Of a DNA stretch of 64,000 nucleotides, positions 31,929 through 43,385 are shown piece after piece. The stretch comes from Hymenobacter sp. J193 (lineage in GTDB: Bacteria; Bacteroidota; Bacteroidia; Cytophagales; Hymenobacteraceae): the NCBI RefSeq assembly GCF_024700075.1, contig NZ_JAJONE010000001.1, positions 930,001 through 994,000 on the forward strand, read 5' to 3'. Every line of letters begins with the position of its first letter. Positions within the stretch are counted from its first letter, which is position 1. The notes below the pieces were generated by a model that did no database searches, was not told the origin of the DNA, and worked only from the letters and a program-made list of their open reading frames with translations. Both the position numbers and the translations under genes were made by a program.

Positions 31929-33002
31929 CTACTTCATAATTCCCTTACGGCTCAGGGCGGCCTGATAGCGGCGGGCGTTTACAAGGTGCTCCTGCTCATT
32001 ACGGGCAAAGGCATGGTAGCCGCTGAAATCCTCCTTGGCGCAGAAGTACAGGTACTGGTGGCTTTCGGGGTTCAGCACGGCGTCGATGCTGGCAATGCTG
32101 GGCAGGTTGATGGGGCCGGGCGGCAAACCCGCGTACTTGTACGTGTTGTAAGGCGAGTCTTTCTGCAGATGTACGTTCAGCACGCGGCGGATACTGAAAT
32201 CCTGGTTGGCGTACACCACCGTGGGGTCGGCCTGCAGCTTCATGCCGCGCCGGAGGCGGTTGAGGTACACCCCGGCCACGCGGGGCCGCTCGTCGGCGTG
32301 CTGCTGCTGCTCAGCCTCCACAATGCTGGCCAGCGTGCTTACCTCGGCCCGGCTAAGGCCCAGTTTTTGGCGCTTGGCGTCGCGGGCAGGCGTCCAGAAC
32401 TTATCGTACTCCTTTTTCAGGCGCTGCATGAGGTTGTCGGGCGTCGAGTTCCAGTACAGCTCGTAGGTGTTCGGAATGAACATCGTGAGGATGCTCGTGG
32501 TGTCGAAGCCCAGGGCCTTGGTGTAGGTGGGCGAGCGAAGCAGGGAGTCGAACTGTCCGGGGCGCGAGTCGATGGCGGTGCTGAGCTTGCGGGCCAGATC
32601 CTGGCGCAGCCGGATGTTCTGAAACGTGAGCTTGAGCGGGGACTGGCGCCCGGTGCGCAGATCGTTGATGAGCTGGCGGTTGGTGTAGCCCTCCTTCAGC
32701 TCGTAGCGGCCGGGTTTCACCAGCTTGTCATATTTCATGAGGCGGGCCACGAAGTGCAGGCTGAGCTTATCCACGATGGCGCCGGTGGCCTCAATGGAGT
32801 CGAGCACGGCTTTGGCCGTCTGCCCCCGGCGCACCAGCACGTAGGTGGGGCGGCCCTTGGTTTCGACGTTGGGCGTGAAGAAAACCTGGTAGAAGTAGTA
32901 GGAAAAGGTAATGAGCAGGATGCCCAGCACGCCCACGATGTAGGCGAAGCGGTTGCGACGGCGCAGGGCCTGGGCTTTGTAGTCGATGCGGGGTTTGGCC
33001 AT
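31929..33002 (-). CDS. mltG: Endolytic murein transglycosylase MltG
   Basis: 357 residues. Cytoplasmic N-terminus MAKPRIDYKAQALRRRNR, one membrane helix (about 24-44), a LysM-like module (TYVLVRRGQTAKAVLDSIEATG), then the YceG catalytic domain. Catalytic Glu229 lies in ASIVEAEQQQHADERPRVAGVYLNRL. Further motifs: GMKLQADPTVVYA, SPYNTYKYAGLPPGPINLPSIASIDAVLNP, and YLYFCAKEDFSGYHAFARNEQEHLVN. MltG cuts nascent glycan strands and sets glycan length during wall growth. ATG 33002 gives the standard basic N-terminus; the longer frame adds a hydrophobic leader that does not match. It heads an operon with two more genes. Confidence 0.93.
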   Translation of the reverse strand: MAKPRIDYKAQALRRRNRFAYIVGVLGILLITFSYYFYQVFFTPNVETKGRPTYVLVRRGQTAKAVLDSIEATGAIVDKLSLHFVARLMKYDKLVKPGRYELKEGYTNRQLINDLRTGRQSPLKLTFQNIRLRQDLARKLSTAIDSRPGQFDSLLRSPTYTKALGFDTTSILTMFIPNTYELYWNSTPDNLMQRLKKEYDKFWTPARDAKRQKLGLSRAEVSTLASIVEAEQQQHADERPRVAGVYLNRLRRGMKLQADPTVVYANQDFSIRRVLNVHLQKDSPYNTYKYAGLPPGPINLPSIASIDAVLNPESHQYLYFCAKEDFSGYHAFARNEQEHLVNARRYQAALSRKGIMK

Positions 33003-33053
33003 ACGGCGGCAGCACGGAAAAATGAAGTAATCCAAAGACAATGCTATTTCCGG

Positions 33054-33083
33054 TTGCGTAACCGGACGAAGCGGGTAACTTTA
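33054..33083 (+). promoter_or_regulatory. Promoter of the Calx-beta T9SS protein
   Basis: TTG at 33054-33056, a 19-nt spacer, then TAACTTTA at 33076-33083 (one base from TAnnTTTG). Start codon 45 nt downstream. Confidence 0.55.
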
Positions 33084-33127
33084 GGGCTCGAAATTACAGC
33101 TTCTTCTTTCACCTTCTTTCTTTGTTT

Positions 33128-35017
33128 ATGTTGCACCCTTACTCTCTCGGCATGGTCGCACGGCGTTTTGCCCTCGGCATGCTCGGTCTCACGTTTGCTA
33201 CGGCAGCTCAGGCGCAGCTTGGTACTTACTCTTTTGGCACGACCACGCCTTCTACGGGTGATGAGGCTACTTATGCTGTAGATGCTCAGCCCACGAATGC
33301 TACCTTCTCGCCTATTTCCCGCGGAGCCGGTGTAACGCCTTCAGGCGCGGGCGGCACGTTCTCAGCTCTCGGCTGGACGCTGGGAGCCACCCCCGATGCC
33401 GCTGACTATTTCTCCTTTTCTGTTACGCCCGCCGCTGATCATAAGCTGGATCTGACCAGCATCACGCTGGACGAGCGTCGTTCCGGTACTGGCATTGGGG
33501 AGTGGGTACTACGCTCCAGCCTGGATAATTTCACGGCTGACCTTGTCAAAGTAACCGTACCGGATGAGAATACTATTCGGAACAAGAAAATTGATCTGCC
33601 GGCCGCATTTATGGGCCTGACTTCCGCCGTGGAGTTCCGCTTCTACGGTTACAAAGCTGAAGCAGACGCGGGCACCTGGCGCCTTGATAACATCAAGGTA
33701 GACGGCACAGTAACTGGCGGCGGCGTGGTAACCCCCACCGCTCCGGTAATTTCCTTCGGTACGGCCGCCGTGACGGTGGAGGAAAACGTGGGCAAGGTGA
33801 ATATTCCGGTGAAGCTGAGCGCTGCCAGCACCCAGGAAATTACCGTGGACGTGGTAATTGCCACGCCCGCCGGCACGGCCACGTCTCCCGACGACTTTAC
33901 CTTCACCAAGACCACCGTTACGTTCCCCGCCAACTCCACCGCTGAGAAGACCGTGGAAGTAACCATCGTGGACGACAACGTGCAGGAGGCCGCCGAAACC
34001 ATCATCCTCGGCCTGGAAAATGCTATGCCCGCTGAAGGCGCTACCATTGCCTCCGGCACCAGCACCATCACCATTTCGGCTAACGATGAGCCAACGGTTA
34101 TTACGTTATCCACCATTGCTTCCCTGACGGTGAATGATGCTGCCGGCGTGCCCGTTCAGACTGGCAAAACTGTATCCGTACGGGGTGTGGTTTACGGTAC
34201 CAATACCCGCACTACGGGTTATCAGAACGTTGTTCTCAAGGACGAAACCGGTACAATCGGCCTGTTCTCTTCGCTGAATGTTGACGAGGTAGCCATGCTG
34301 GAAGAAGGTGACGAGGTAGAAGTAACCGGCCTGCTGACGCAGTTCAATGGCTTGAGCCAGATTGCTCTCACGGCTGGCACCCCAGCTGCCGAAGTACCAA
34401 ACGCTGCCATTAAAGTCATCAGCAAAGGGGCTACGTTGGCAGAAGCTCGTACTATCACCGGCCCCTTGACGGAAGCTGACGAGTCGGATTTGGTGAAAGT
34501 AGGACCAGTAATGGTAGTAGATGCCGCTAAATGGGTAACTAACTCAACCGCTTCAGGTTACTCGGTTGATGTAAAGGATGCGGCTGACAATGTGTATTCC
34601 GTACGCATCAACAAAGGCACAACGCTATATAACACAGCGGCCCCTACTGGTGCTTTCACCCTGATGGGCGTTGCTACGCAGTTCGATGCCACGTCGCCTT
34701 ATACGGAAGGCTACCAGATCGTACCTCGTCGCTTGGCCGATATCGTTTCCATCGAAACGGCCAACCGGGAGCCAGCCTTTGGCCGTGCGGTGCAGCTCTA
34801 CCCCAACCCTGCCGCCAACCAGCTGACCCTGAAGCTGGGCACAGTTGGTCGCGGCGCCACGGTAGAAGTGCTAAGCCTACTGGGCCAGCGCATCAGCCGC
34901 ACCACGGCCACCGGCAACCAGGCTGAGCTGAACGTGGCTGCCCTGCAGCGCGGCACTTACCTGGTGCGCATCACCACCAACGAAGGCTCAGTAACGCGTC
35001 GTTTCGTGAAGCAATAA
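33128..35017 (+). CDS. Secreted Calx-beta and OB-type domain protein with T9SS sorting domain
   Basis: 629 residues. After the signal peptide (ending TFATAAQAQ) come a beta-sandwich (about 25-190) and a Calx-beta domain (about 200-320: ISFGTAAVTVEENVGKVNIPVKLSA to TIVDDNVQEAAETIILGLEN). An OB-fold-like region (about 335-540: GKTVSVRGVVYGTNTRTTGYQNVVLKDETGTIGLFSS; EEGDEVEVTGLLTQFNGLSQI) follows, and a type A sorting domain ends the chain (LYPNPAANQLTLKLGT..RGTYLVRITTNEGSVTRRFVKQ). Calx-beta modules bind Ca2+. The protein should be exported by T9SS; no catalytic site is seen. It may serve adhesion or bind nucleic acid, but function is unknown. Alternative start at 33152. Confidence 0.85.
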   Translation: MLHPYSLGMVARRFALGMLGLTFATAAQAQLGTYSFGTTTPSTGDEATYAVDAQPTNATFSPISRGAGVTPSGAGGTFSALGWTLGATPDAADYFSFSVTPAADHKLDLTSITLDERRSGTGIGEWVLRSSLDNFTADLVKVTVPDENTIRNKKIDLPAAFMGLTSAVEFRFYGYKAEADAGTWRLDNIKVDGTVTGGGVVTPTAPVISFGTAAVTVEENVGKVNIPVKLSAASTQEITVDVVIATPAGTATSPDDFTFTKTTVTFPANSTAEKTVEVTIVDDNVQEAAETIILGLENAMPAEGATIASGTSTITISANDEPTVITLSTIASLTVNDAAGVPVQTGKTVSVRGVVYGTNTRTTGYQNVVLKDETGTIGLFSSLNVDEVAMLEEGDEVEVTGLLTQFNGLSQIALTAGTPAAEVPNAAIKVISKGATLAEARTITGPLTEADESDLVKVGPVMVVDAAKWVTNSTASGYSVDVKDAADNVYSVRINKGTTLYNTAAPTGAFTLMGVATQFDATSPYTEGYQIVPRRLADIVSIETANREPAFGRAVQLYPNPAANQLTLKLGTVGRGATVEVLSLLGQRISRTTATGNQAELNVAALQRGTYLVRITTNEGSVTRRFVKQ

Positions 35018-35042
35018 CCCATCTGGGTTTCTTTCGCGTAAG

Positions 35043-35073
35043 AAAGGCCCCGGCGCTTGCCGGGGCCTTTTTG
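35043..35073 (+). terminator. Terminator of the Calx-beta T9SS gene
   Basis: AAAGGCCCCGGCG, CTTG, CCGGGGCCTTTTTG, 26 nt after the stop codon. Confidence 0.88.
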
Positions 35074-35213
35074 CTTTCTGTCGGGCCGCCACCATCGAAA
35101 AAATTCCGGCCTGGATAGCAGGTTTATGCGGCCGCTGCTACCTTGCTTCGCTCCGCCTACCCCTGAGGCCGACCGTATTCCGAATTGGTTTTACCCTCCT
35201 ACGCTTTCTGCTT

Positions 35214-35843
35214 ATGTCTGCCACGCTGCTCCGCATTCACCCCGATAACCCACCCCAGAACCGCATTCAGCAAGCCGTAGAGGTGCTGCGCAATGGCGGC
35301 GTCATCATCTACCCCACCGATACTATTTACGGGCTAGGGTGCGACATTCATAATGCCCGGGCCGTGGAGAAGCTCTGCCGCATCAAAGGCGTGAAGCCCG
35401 ACAAAGCCAACCTGTCGTTTATCTGCTCCGACCTTTCGCACATCACGGACTACGCCAACGGCATTACCACGCCGGTATATAAAGTGCTGAAAAAAGCCCT
35501 GCCGGGCCCGTTCACGTTTATTTTTGAGGCCAGCACCAAAGCTCCCAAGTACGGCGGAGTGAAGCGCAAAACCGTGGGCATCCGCGTGCCCGACCACAAC
35601 ATCTGTCTGGCCTTGGTGCGGGAGTTGGGCAACCCCATCGTAAGCACCTCCGTGCACGACGACGACGAAATTCTGGAGTACAGCACCGACCCCGACCTCA
35701 TTTTCGAGAAATACCGCCCCCTGGTAGACCTTGTTATTGACGGCGGCTTTGGCAACAACATAGCCAGCACCGTCATCGACTGTACCGACGAGGACTTCAG
35801 CATCATCCGCCAGGGCGCCGGCGACATTGAGCAGTATCTGTAG
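35214..35843 (+). CDS. Sua5/YciO/YrdC-family protein, likely threonylcarbamoyl-AMP synthase
   Basis: 209 residues forming a single YrdC-type domain: GGVIIYPTDTIYGLGCDIHNARAVEKLCRIKGVKPDKANLSFICSDLSHITDYAN, then PGPFTFIFEAS, KTVGIRVPDHNICLALVRELGNPIVSTSVH, and the C-terminal STVIDCTDEDFSIIRQGAGD. TsaC/Sua5 enzymes make threonylcarbamoyl-AMP for the t6A37 modification of tRNA. The length and the lack of a Sua5 C-terminal domain resemble the YciO branch, whose activity is less certain. The DNA just downstream forms a long perfect inverted repeat with the convergent acyltransferase gene end. Confidence 0.85.
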   Translation: MSATLLRIHPDNPPQNRIQQAVEVLRNGGVIIYPTDTIYGLGCDIHNARAVEKLCRIKGVKPDKANLSFICSDLSHITDYANGITTPVYKVLKKALPGPFTFIFEASTKAPKYGGVKRKTVGIRVPDHNICLALVRELGNPIVSTSVHDDDEILEYSTDPDLIFEKYRPLVDLVIDGGFGNNIASTVIDCTDEDFSIIRQGAGDIEQYL

Positions 35844-35852
35844 CAAGTAGTG

Positions 35853-35917
35853 AAATGGTGAAAGGTGAAGTTGTGAATGATAGCTTGGTCTATTCGCAAC
35901 TTCACCTTTCACCATTT
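35853..35917. repeat. 21-bp perfect inverted repeat spanning the 3' ends of convergent genes
   Basis: Arms 35853-35873 and 35897-35917 are exact reverse complements (23-nt loop), extending to 23 bp with one G-T pair. Arms are built from a GTGAAA/GGTGAA motif. The right arm touches the stop codon of the acyltransferase gene. It may act as a bidirectional terminator. Similar simple GTGAAA/TTCACC strings occur near 29765-29800. Confidence 0.75.
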
Positions 35918-36813
35918 TACCGCTTGTGTTTCCAGCGGCGGTGCGACCAGAGGTAGTCGGCTGGGGCGCGCTGGATGTCGCGCTCCAGGGCGCGGGCAAA
36001 GGCTTCGGTTATCTGGTGCTGATCCGGGTTTAGCGGGGACTGTCCATCGAACAGCTCTTCCAGCACAATGCGGTAGTAGCCGCGCCGCACCCGCTGGATG
36101 CTCACGTACACCACCGGCATCTGGAAATGCGCTGCTAGCCGGTCGGCACCAGTGTAGAAAGCCGTATCCTGGTGCAGCAGCTCTGTCCAGTAGCGGTTGG
36201 TGGGGTTGCTGGGGCTCTGGTCGGAGAGCATGCTGAGCACCTTCTGCCGGTTGCGGGTAGCGGCCATGTAGCGGATGGTTTCGCGCATGGTCACCAGCTC
36301 GGCCCCGGTGCGGGTGCGCAGCTTGTACATGAACTCGTCGAAAAACGCGTTGTTCAGCGGCTGGTACACGCCCACGGCCGGTACATCCAGCTGCAACTGC
36401 CCGGAAGTCAGAATCCACTCCCAGTTGCCGGCATGGGAGCCCAGGGCCAGCAGTGACTTGCCTTCCTTGAGCCGGTCCGTAATAACGTGCTTGTTGGGAT
36501 ACTCCACCCGGCGGTTAAGCTGGGCGGGGGTAGCCTGGCGCAGCCACAGTATTTCCACCATCAGCTGGGCAAAGTGCCGGTAAAACCGCCGGGCCAGCTG
36601 CCGGTGCTCCGCCTCAGTTTTTTCCGGGAAAGAATTGCGCAGGTTCTCCAGTACCACCCGCTGCCGGTAGCGCAGCACGTAAGCCATCAGAAAATAAAGC
36701 ACTTCGGCCAGGCCGTACAACAGCGGCAGCGGCAGAGCAGCTGTAGCGCGTAACAGCCAGTCGAGGGGCCGGAAATACCACGGGTAAGTTGCCGCAGCAA
36801 CGGGTGAACTCAT
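35917..36813 (-). CDS. LpxL/HtrB-like lipid A biosynthesis acyltransferase
   Basis: 298 residues. A hydrophobic N-terminus (LDWLLRATAALPLPLLYGLAEVLYFLMAYVLRYRQRVVLENLRNSFPEK), then the acyltransferase motif GSHAGNWEWIL (His and Glu of HX4D/E), a second block AVGVYQPLNNAFFDEFMYKLRTRTGAELVTM, and RNRQKVLSMLSDQSPSNPTNRYW. These proteins add secondary acyl chains to lipid A at the cytoplasmic face of the inner membrane. It overlaps the upstream unknown gene by 4 nt (ATGA), so the two are translated together. Confidence 0.9.
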   Translation of the reverse strand: MSSPVAAATYPWYFRPLDWLLRATAALPLPLLYGLAEVLYFLMAYVLRYRQRVVLENLRNSFPEKTEAEHRQLARRFYRHFAQLMVEILWLRQATPAQLNRRVEYPNKHVITDRLKEGKSLLALGSHAGNWEWILTSGQLQLDVPAVGVYQPLNNAFFDEFMYKLRTRTGAELVTMRETIRYMAATRNRQKVLSMLSDQSPSNPTNRYWTELLHQDTAFYTGADRLAAHFQMPVVYVSIQRVRRGYYRIVLEELFDGQSPLNPDQHQITEAFARALERDIQRAPADYLWSHRRWKHKR

Positions 36814-37682
36814 AAGCGAAGGGAGGCCGCAGCCGGGGCGTACGTATCGGGCTGCCGCAGCACCCGGGTGGTTTTGCTGGCCAACAGCTTGTTTTTGGCC
36901 CCGCGAACTTCCACAATTAAATCGTATTCCCCAGCGGGCAACTTCGCAATGTCCATATCAACGAGGATAAGATGCGGAGAACCTGACACGCCTTTTGCCG
37001 TGCCGGTGCCCGCTGCCGCGTCCTTGGTGCCGCCTACTAGGCGCAGCCGGTATTTCGTCGTTAGCGTCTGCTCAGTGGGGGCGTTGTATAGCTCGGCATA
37101 GGCAAAAAGCTGGTCGGCACCGCGCCCGTAGAGGCCGCCGGGCGTGCGGATAAGCAGGTAGCCGCCCCGGTTGAAGTTGGTATCGGCGGGGGAACGGCTG
37201 GGCGCTTTGGCCAGCACCGCTACGTCGCTCAGGCGCAGCCCAGGCTGGTCGAACTGCATGAGCAGCGGAACATCCACAATGCGGTTGCCACCGGCTTTGT
37301 ACTGGTCGCGCACCTGCCCGCGCACGGTATAGGTGCCATCGGGCAGCACCACGCGCTTCTGAAAGCTCATCGGGTTTTTGATGGCCTGCGTGGTGTCCTT
37401 CAGCACCGGCGGCTTCAGCTTGATAACTTCGCTGTAAACAATCTGCCCATCGGCCTTCAGCACTTCCAGCGTAAGCACGGCCGAAGCCTGAAATGCTTTG
37501 GGTGCGCGGCGCTGGTACGTAAGCGAGTTGCCGTCGACGGTGGCGTACAGCTCCAGCACGCCGCCCTTCCGGCCGATGTCCAGATTGCGGAACGCGGCCA
37601 CGTCCAGCTGCAGTTTGGGAGGAGCCGCCTGGGCAACAACTGCCAGAACCAGGGCCAGCAATACAAGTATATAATGCTTCAT
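36810..37682 (-). CDS. Secreted protein of unknown function, coupled to the acyltransferase gene
   Basis: 290 residues. Signal peptide MKHYILVLLALVLAVVAQAAPP, then beta-rich sequence with KLQLDVAAFRNLDIGRKGGVLELYATVDGNSLTYQRR, TLEVLKADGQIVYSEVIKLKPP and PDGTYTVRGQVRDQYKAGG. This looks like paired immunoglobulin-like sandwiches, recalling the N-terminal part of GWxTD-type proteins of Bacteroidota, but no GWxTD helix region is seen. I do not recognise a family with confidence. The 4-nt overlap with the acyltransferase indicates coupled expression; an envelope role is an inference. Confidence 0.75.
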   Translation of the reverse strand: MKHYILVLLALVLAVVAQAAPPKLQLDVAAFRNLDIGRKGGVLELYATVDGNSLTYQRRAPKAFQASAVLTLEVLKADGQIVYSEVIKLKPPVLKDTTQAIKNPMSFQKRVVLPDGTYTVRGQVRDQYKAGGNRIVDVPLLMQFDQPGLRLSDVAVLAKAPSRSPADTNFNRGGYLLIRTPGGLYGRGADQLFAYAELYNAPTEQTLTTKYRLRLVGGTKDAAAGTGTAKGVSGSPHLILVDMDIAKLPAGEYDLIVEVRGAKNKLLASKTTRVLRQPDTYAPAAASLRL

Positions 37683-37800
37683 GTCAGGATGGCGGAAACG
37701 AGTCAGGAAATTTTACGGTAGGCAATGCGGCTAACGCCCGTACTTTGGCCTGGGTTCCCGCGTGCGGGCCCCAATATCTGCCGCCTGCCAAGCCAGCATC

Positions 37801-38421
37801 ATGCCCGTTTTGTTTGAACTCCAATATAATCCGCCCGCGGCATTTTTTGCCGAGCTGCCTGGCAATGATATGCTCCTGCTGGAACGCCACGAGCACTACC
37901 ACAAGCAAACCTACCGCAACCGCTGCCTGATTCTCACGGCCCAGGGCGTGCAGCCGCTCACCGTGCCCGTTGTTGATGGCAACCGTAGCGAAAAAGTCCT
38001 TATTAGCGCGCTGGAAATCGACTATCGGCAGAACTGGGTGCACCGCCACTGGCGCACCTTGCAAACCGCCTACGGCAGTAGCCCGTATTTTGCCTACTAC
38101 GCCGACTATCTGCACGATATTTACGTACAGAAAATACCGTTACTTTTCGACCTGAACCTGGCGCTGCTGCACCTGCATCTGCGTTGCCTGCGGCTTCGGA
38201 TTCCCGTGGAATTCACCGCCGCTTATCACCCCACCTACTCCCCCACTGCCGTGCGCGACCGGCGCGACTGGCTGACACCCAAAGCTCCTATTTCCCCGGA
38301 ACCTGACAGGACGTCGGTACGCCCCTATCCCCAAACGTTTGGCGCACCGTTTGTATCTGGCCTGAGCATCCTGGACCTGCTGTTTATGCAGGGTCCGGCC
38401 GCCGGCAGTTTTCTCGTGTAG
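37801..38421 (+). CDS. WbqC-family protein
   Basis: 206 residues. Family pattern throughout: FELQYNPPAAFFAELPGNDMLLLERHEHYHKQTYRNRCLILTAQGVQPLTVPV, LISALEIDYRQNWVHRHWRTLQTAYGSSPYFAYYADYLHDIY, and LLFDLNLALLHLHLRCLRL. WbqC-like proteins are found in polysaccharide gene clusters and are proposed to be acyltransferase/aminoacyl enzymes, but no reaction is assigned in general. ATG 37801 was chosen over a GTG at 37762. The C-terminal segment ends with the conserved FMQGPAAG. Divergent from the acyltransferase operon with about 120 nt between; no clear promoter was seen. Confidence 0.85.
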   Translation: MPVLFELQYNPPAAFFAELPGNDMLLLERHEHYHKQTYRNRCLILTAQGVQPLTVPVVDGNRSEKVLISALEIDYRQNWVHRHWRTLQTAYGSSPYFAYYADYLHDIYVQKIPLLFDLNLALLHLHLRCLRLRIPVEFTAAYHPTYSPTAVRDRRDWLTPKAPISPEPDRTSVRPYPQTFGAPFVSGLSILDLLFMQGPAAGSFLV

Positions 38422-38559
38422 GGTTTTTGCCGTTCTCTTTTTCCCCTTCCGAACCCTGGCCCGTATTTGCCTGTTTTCAGGTAGCGGCGGCCCGGCCCGC
38501 TTTTCGTCCGCCGCGGCGTATCACTTGCGGGTTTCCCTTTTTCTTCACTACTTATCTGC

Positions 38560-41157
<2,598 letters not shown>

Positions 41158-41175
41158 GTTAATATTGAGTTAAGT

Positions 41176-41213
41176 AAAAACGGCCGGTTTCCGCGAGGGA
41201 GCCGGCCGTTTTT
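41176..41213 (+). terminator. Terminator of clpC
   Basis: AAAAACGGCCGGTTTCC, GCGA, GGGAGCCGGCCGTTTTT, 19 nt after the stop. Confidence 0.9.
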
Positions 41214-41259
41214 GTTTACTTGCTGGAGCTAATCCCGCTGTTCAAATTTTTACGCTGCT

Positions 41260-41682
41260 ATGATACCGTTTCGTGGATGCCTGTTATTCGTAACCGCAAT
41301 GCTACTGGCTGGCGCATGTGCCGGCCAGGCAATTTCCAGCTCTCTGCCTTATAACCCTGGCTTGTTGTGGCAAGAGCCCGCAGTAGCAACCGGAGTTGCC
41401 CCGGCTTTTGAGCCATCTGCCCGGCTACAGGGTGTGCGAGGCCTAGATGGCGTAGTGTACTGGGTGTCGGCGGACAAAGAGTCTATTACAGCCTATCACG
41501 AGCAACAGGTATTGTGGACTACCAATGTAGTAAAGGCCTGCAACAGAGCAGCTGGCCCGCCGGTTATTAGGCGTCTTGTTTTTAGCTCCGGTATGCTGTT
41601 CATTTTCGTCGGCCAGCGGACATACGCTGAGCTAGATCGTAAAACGGGAAAAGTGGTGATTACGGGAACAGATCCTAGCTAA
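41260..41682 (+). CDS. Small secreted or lipid-anchored unknown protein
   Basis: 140 residues. The N-terminus MIPFRGCLLFVTAMLLAGACAGQA is a signal peptide with an AGAC lipobox-like site (Cys20). The mature part is beta-rich: ARLQGVRGLDGVVYWVSADKESITAYHEQQVLWTTNVVKACNRAAGPPVIRRLVFSSGMLFIFVGQRTYAELDRKTG. I do not recognise the family; the pattern resembles part of a beta-propeller or Ig-like unit. It stands alone between two terminators. Confidence 0.65.
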   Translation: MIPFRGCLLFVTAMLLAGACAGQAISSSLPYNPGLLWQEPAVATGVAPAFEPSARLQGVRGLDGVVYWVSADKESITAYHEQQVLWTTNVVKACNRAAGPPVIRRLVFSSGMLFIFVGQRTYAELDRKTGKVVITGTDPS

Positions 41683-41707
41683 CGGGCCGTGCTCAGCAGC
41701 CAGAGAA

Positions 41708-41743
41708 GAAAGCCGCCGCACCCAAATTTAGGTGCGGCTTTTC
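41708..41743 (+). terminator. Terminator of the small secreted protein gene
   Basis: CCGCACC (41716-41722) paired with GGTGCGG (41731-41737) and a following CTTTTC. The outer AAGC/GCTT arms align with a small bulge. Confidence 0.65.
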
Positions 41744-41756
41744 TATGGCCGGGCAT

Positions 41757-41764
41757 TACCTTTG
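41757..41764 (+). promoter_or_regulatory. Bacteroidota -7 promoter element, acyl-CoA carboxylase
   Basis: TACCTTTG, exact TAnnTTTG match, 45 nt before the ATG at 41810. No TTG -33 at normal spacing was found. Confidence 0.5.
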
Positions 41765-41809
41765 GTGCCTGACTAAATTGCCCTTTTCAATACATCTGCC
41801 CCACCTCGT

Positions 41810-43375
41810 ATGTCCGATCTACACGCTGAAGCCCAACTAAGCAAAACCGAAATTCTCGCCCGTAAAAACGCTGAAGCCCTGCTTGGTGGCGGCCAGGACC
41901 GCATTGATGCTCAGCACAAAAGAGGCAAGCTCACGGCCCGGGAGCGGATTGATTTGCTGCTGGATGAAGGCTCCTTTGAAGAAATTGGCAAATTCGTAAT
42001 GCATCGCACCAAGGACTTTGGCCTCGATAAGGAATACTATTTGGGCGACGGGGTCGTGACGGGATACGGCACCGTCAATGGCCGGCTGGTATACGTTTTT
42101 TCGCAGGATTTCACGGTGTTCGGCGGCTCACTAAGCGAAACCTACGCCAACAAGATTGTTAAAATCATGGATCTGGCCCTCCAGAACGGCGCGCCGCTCC
42201 TTGGCTTCAACGACTCTGGTGGAGCACGTATCCAGGAAGGCGTGCTAAGTTTGGCGGGTTATTCCGACATATTCTACAAGAATACCCTGGCCTCGGGTGT
42301 GATACCGCAGCTGTCGGCCATTATGGGGCCGTGCGCGGGCGGCGCGGCCTACTCCCCTGCCATTACCGACTTTATCCTGATGGTCGAAAATACGAGCTAT
42401 ATGTTCGTGACCGGGCCAAACGTAGTGAAAACGGTAACCCACGAAAGCGTTACCAGCGAGGAGCTGGGTGGGGCCAACACGCACTCAAGCCGTAGCGGCG
42501 TTACGCACTTTGCCTGCGCCAACGAAATTGCCTGCATTACCCGGCTCAAGCAGCTACTGAGCTATATGCCTCAGAACTGCGAAGAAACGGCCCCGGCCCT
42601 CCCCTACGAGCCGGCGGATGAACTGCGCCCTCTGCTGGACAGCATCGTGCCCGAAAACCCCAATCAGCCCTACGATATGCGCGAAGTAATTGCGGGCATC
42701 ATCGACGCTGACTCCTTTTTAGAAGTGCACGAAAACTTTGCCGAGAATATTGTCGTTGGGTTTGCCCGGCTGGGTGGGCGTAGCATCGGCATCGTGGGCA
42801 ACCAGCCCGCGGTACTGGCCGGGGTGCTCGATATCAATGCCTCCACCAAAGCCGCACGTTTCGTGCGCTTTTGCGACTCCTTCAACATTCCGCTGCTAGT
42901 GCTGGAAGACGTGCCCGGCTTCCTGCCCGGTACTGAGCAGGAATGGCGCGGCATTATCACCAACGGCGCCAAGCTGCTGTATGCCTTCTGCGAAGCTACC
43001 GTGCCGCGCATCACCGTCATTACCCGCAAAGCCTACGGCGGCGCCTATGCCGTAATGAACAGCAAGCACATCGGGGCGGATATGAACTATGCCTGGCCCA
43101 CGGCTGAAATTGCCGTAATGGGAGCCAAAGGCGCGGCCGAAATCATCTTCAAACGGGAAATTGCCCAGGCCGAAGACCCCGAAGCCAAGCTGCAGGAGAA
43201 GGTGGACGACTACCAGCAAAAGTTTGCTACACCTTACCGTGCCGCTCATCACGGGTTTATAGACGAAGTAATTCTGCCTTCCGAGACACGCCAGAAGCTG
43301 ATCCGGGCGTTTAAGATGCTGGAAAACAAAGTGGCCACCCTGCCCCGTAAGAAGCACGGCAACATTCCGTTGTAG
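41810..43375 (+). CDS. Acyl-CoA carboxylase beta subunit (carboxyltransferase)
   Basis: 521 residues, typical for propionyl-CoA carboxylase beta or the related methylmalonyl-CoA decarboxylase alpha. Motifs: [27 protein letters not shown] opening ([22 protein letters not shown]), [71 protein letters not shown], and in the C-half [27 protein letters not shown] and [34 protein letters not shown]. It transfers carboxyl from biotin to an acyl-CoA. The biotin carboxylase/carrier subunit is not adjacent, so substrate choice (propionyl or other) is open. Confidence 0.92.
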   Translation: MSDLHAEAQLSKTEILARKNAEALLGGGQDRIDAQHKRGKLTARERIDLLLDEGSFEEIGKFVMHRTKDFGLDKEYYLGDGVVTGYGTVNGRLVYVFSQDFTVFGGSLSETYANKIVKIMDLALQNGAPLLGFNDSGGARIQEGVLSLAGYSDIFYKNTLASGVIPQLSAIMGPCAGGAAYSPAITDFILMVENTSYMFVTGPNVVKTVTHESVTSEELGGANTHSSRSGVTHFACANEIACITRLKQLLSYMPQNCEETAPALPYEPADELRPLLDSIVPENPNQPYDMREVIAGIIDADSFLEVHENFAENIVVGFARLGGRSIGIVGNQPAVLAGVLDINASTKAARFVRFCDSFNIPLLVLEDVPGFLPGTEQEWRGIITNGAKLLYAFCEATVPRITVITRKAYGGAYAVMNSKHIGADMNYAWPTAEIAVMGAKGAAEIIFKREIAQAEDPEAKLQEKVDDYQQKFATPYRAAHHGFIDEVILPSETRQKLIRAFKMLENKVATLPRKKHGNIPL

Positions 43376-43385
43376 GGAGGCCTGT

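Noticed and set aside
31986..33281. 431-residue frame antisense to mltG
   Set aside because: Spans the mltG gene and its promoter region on the other strand; low-complexity Val/Gly/His mix.
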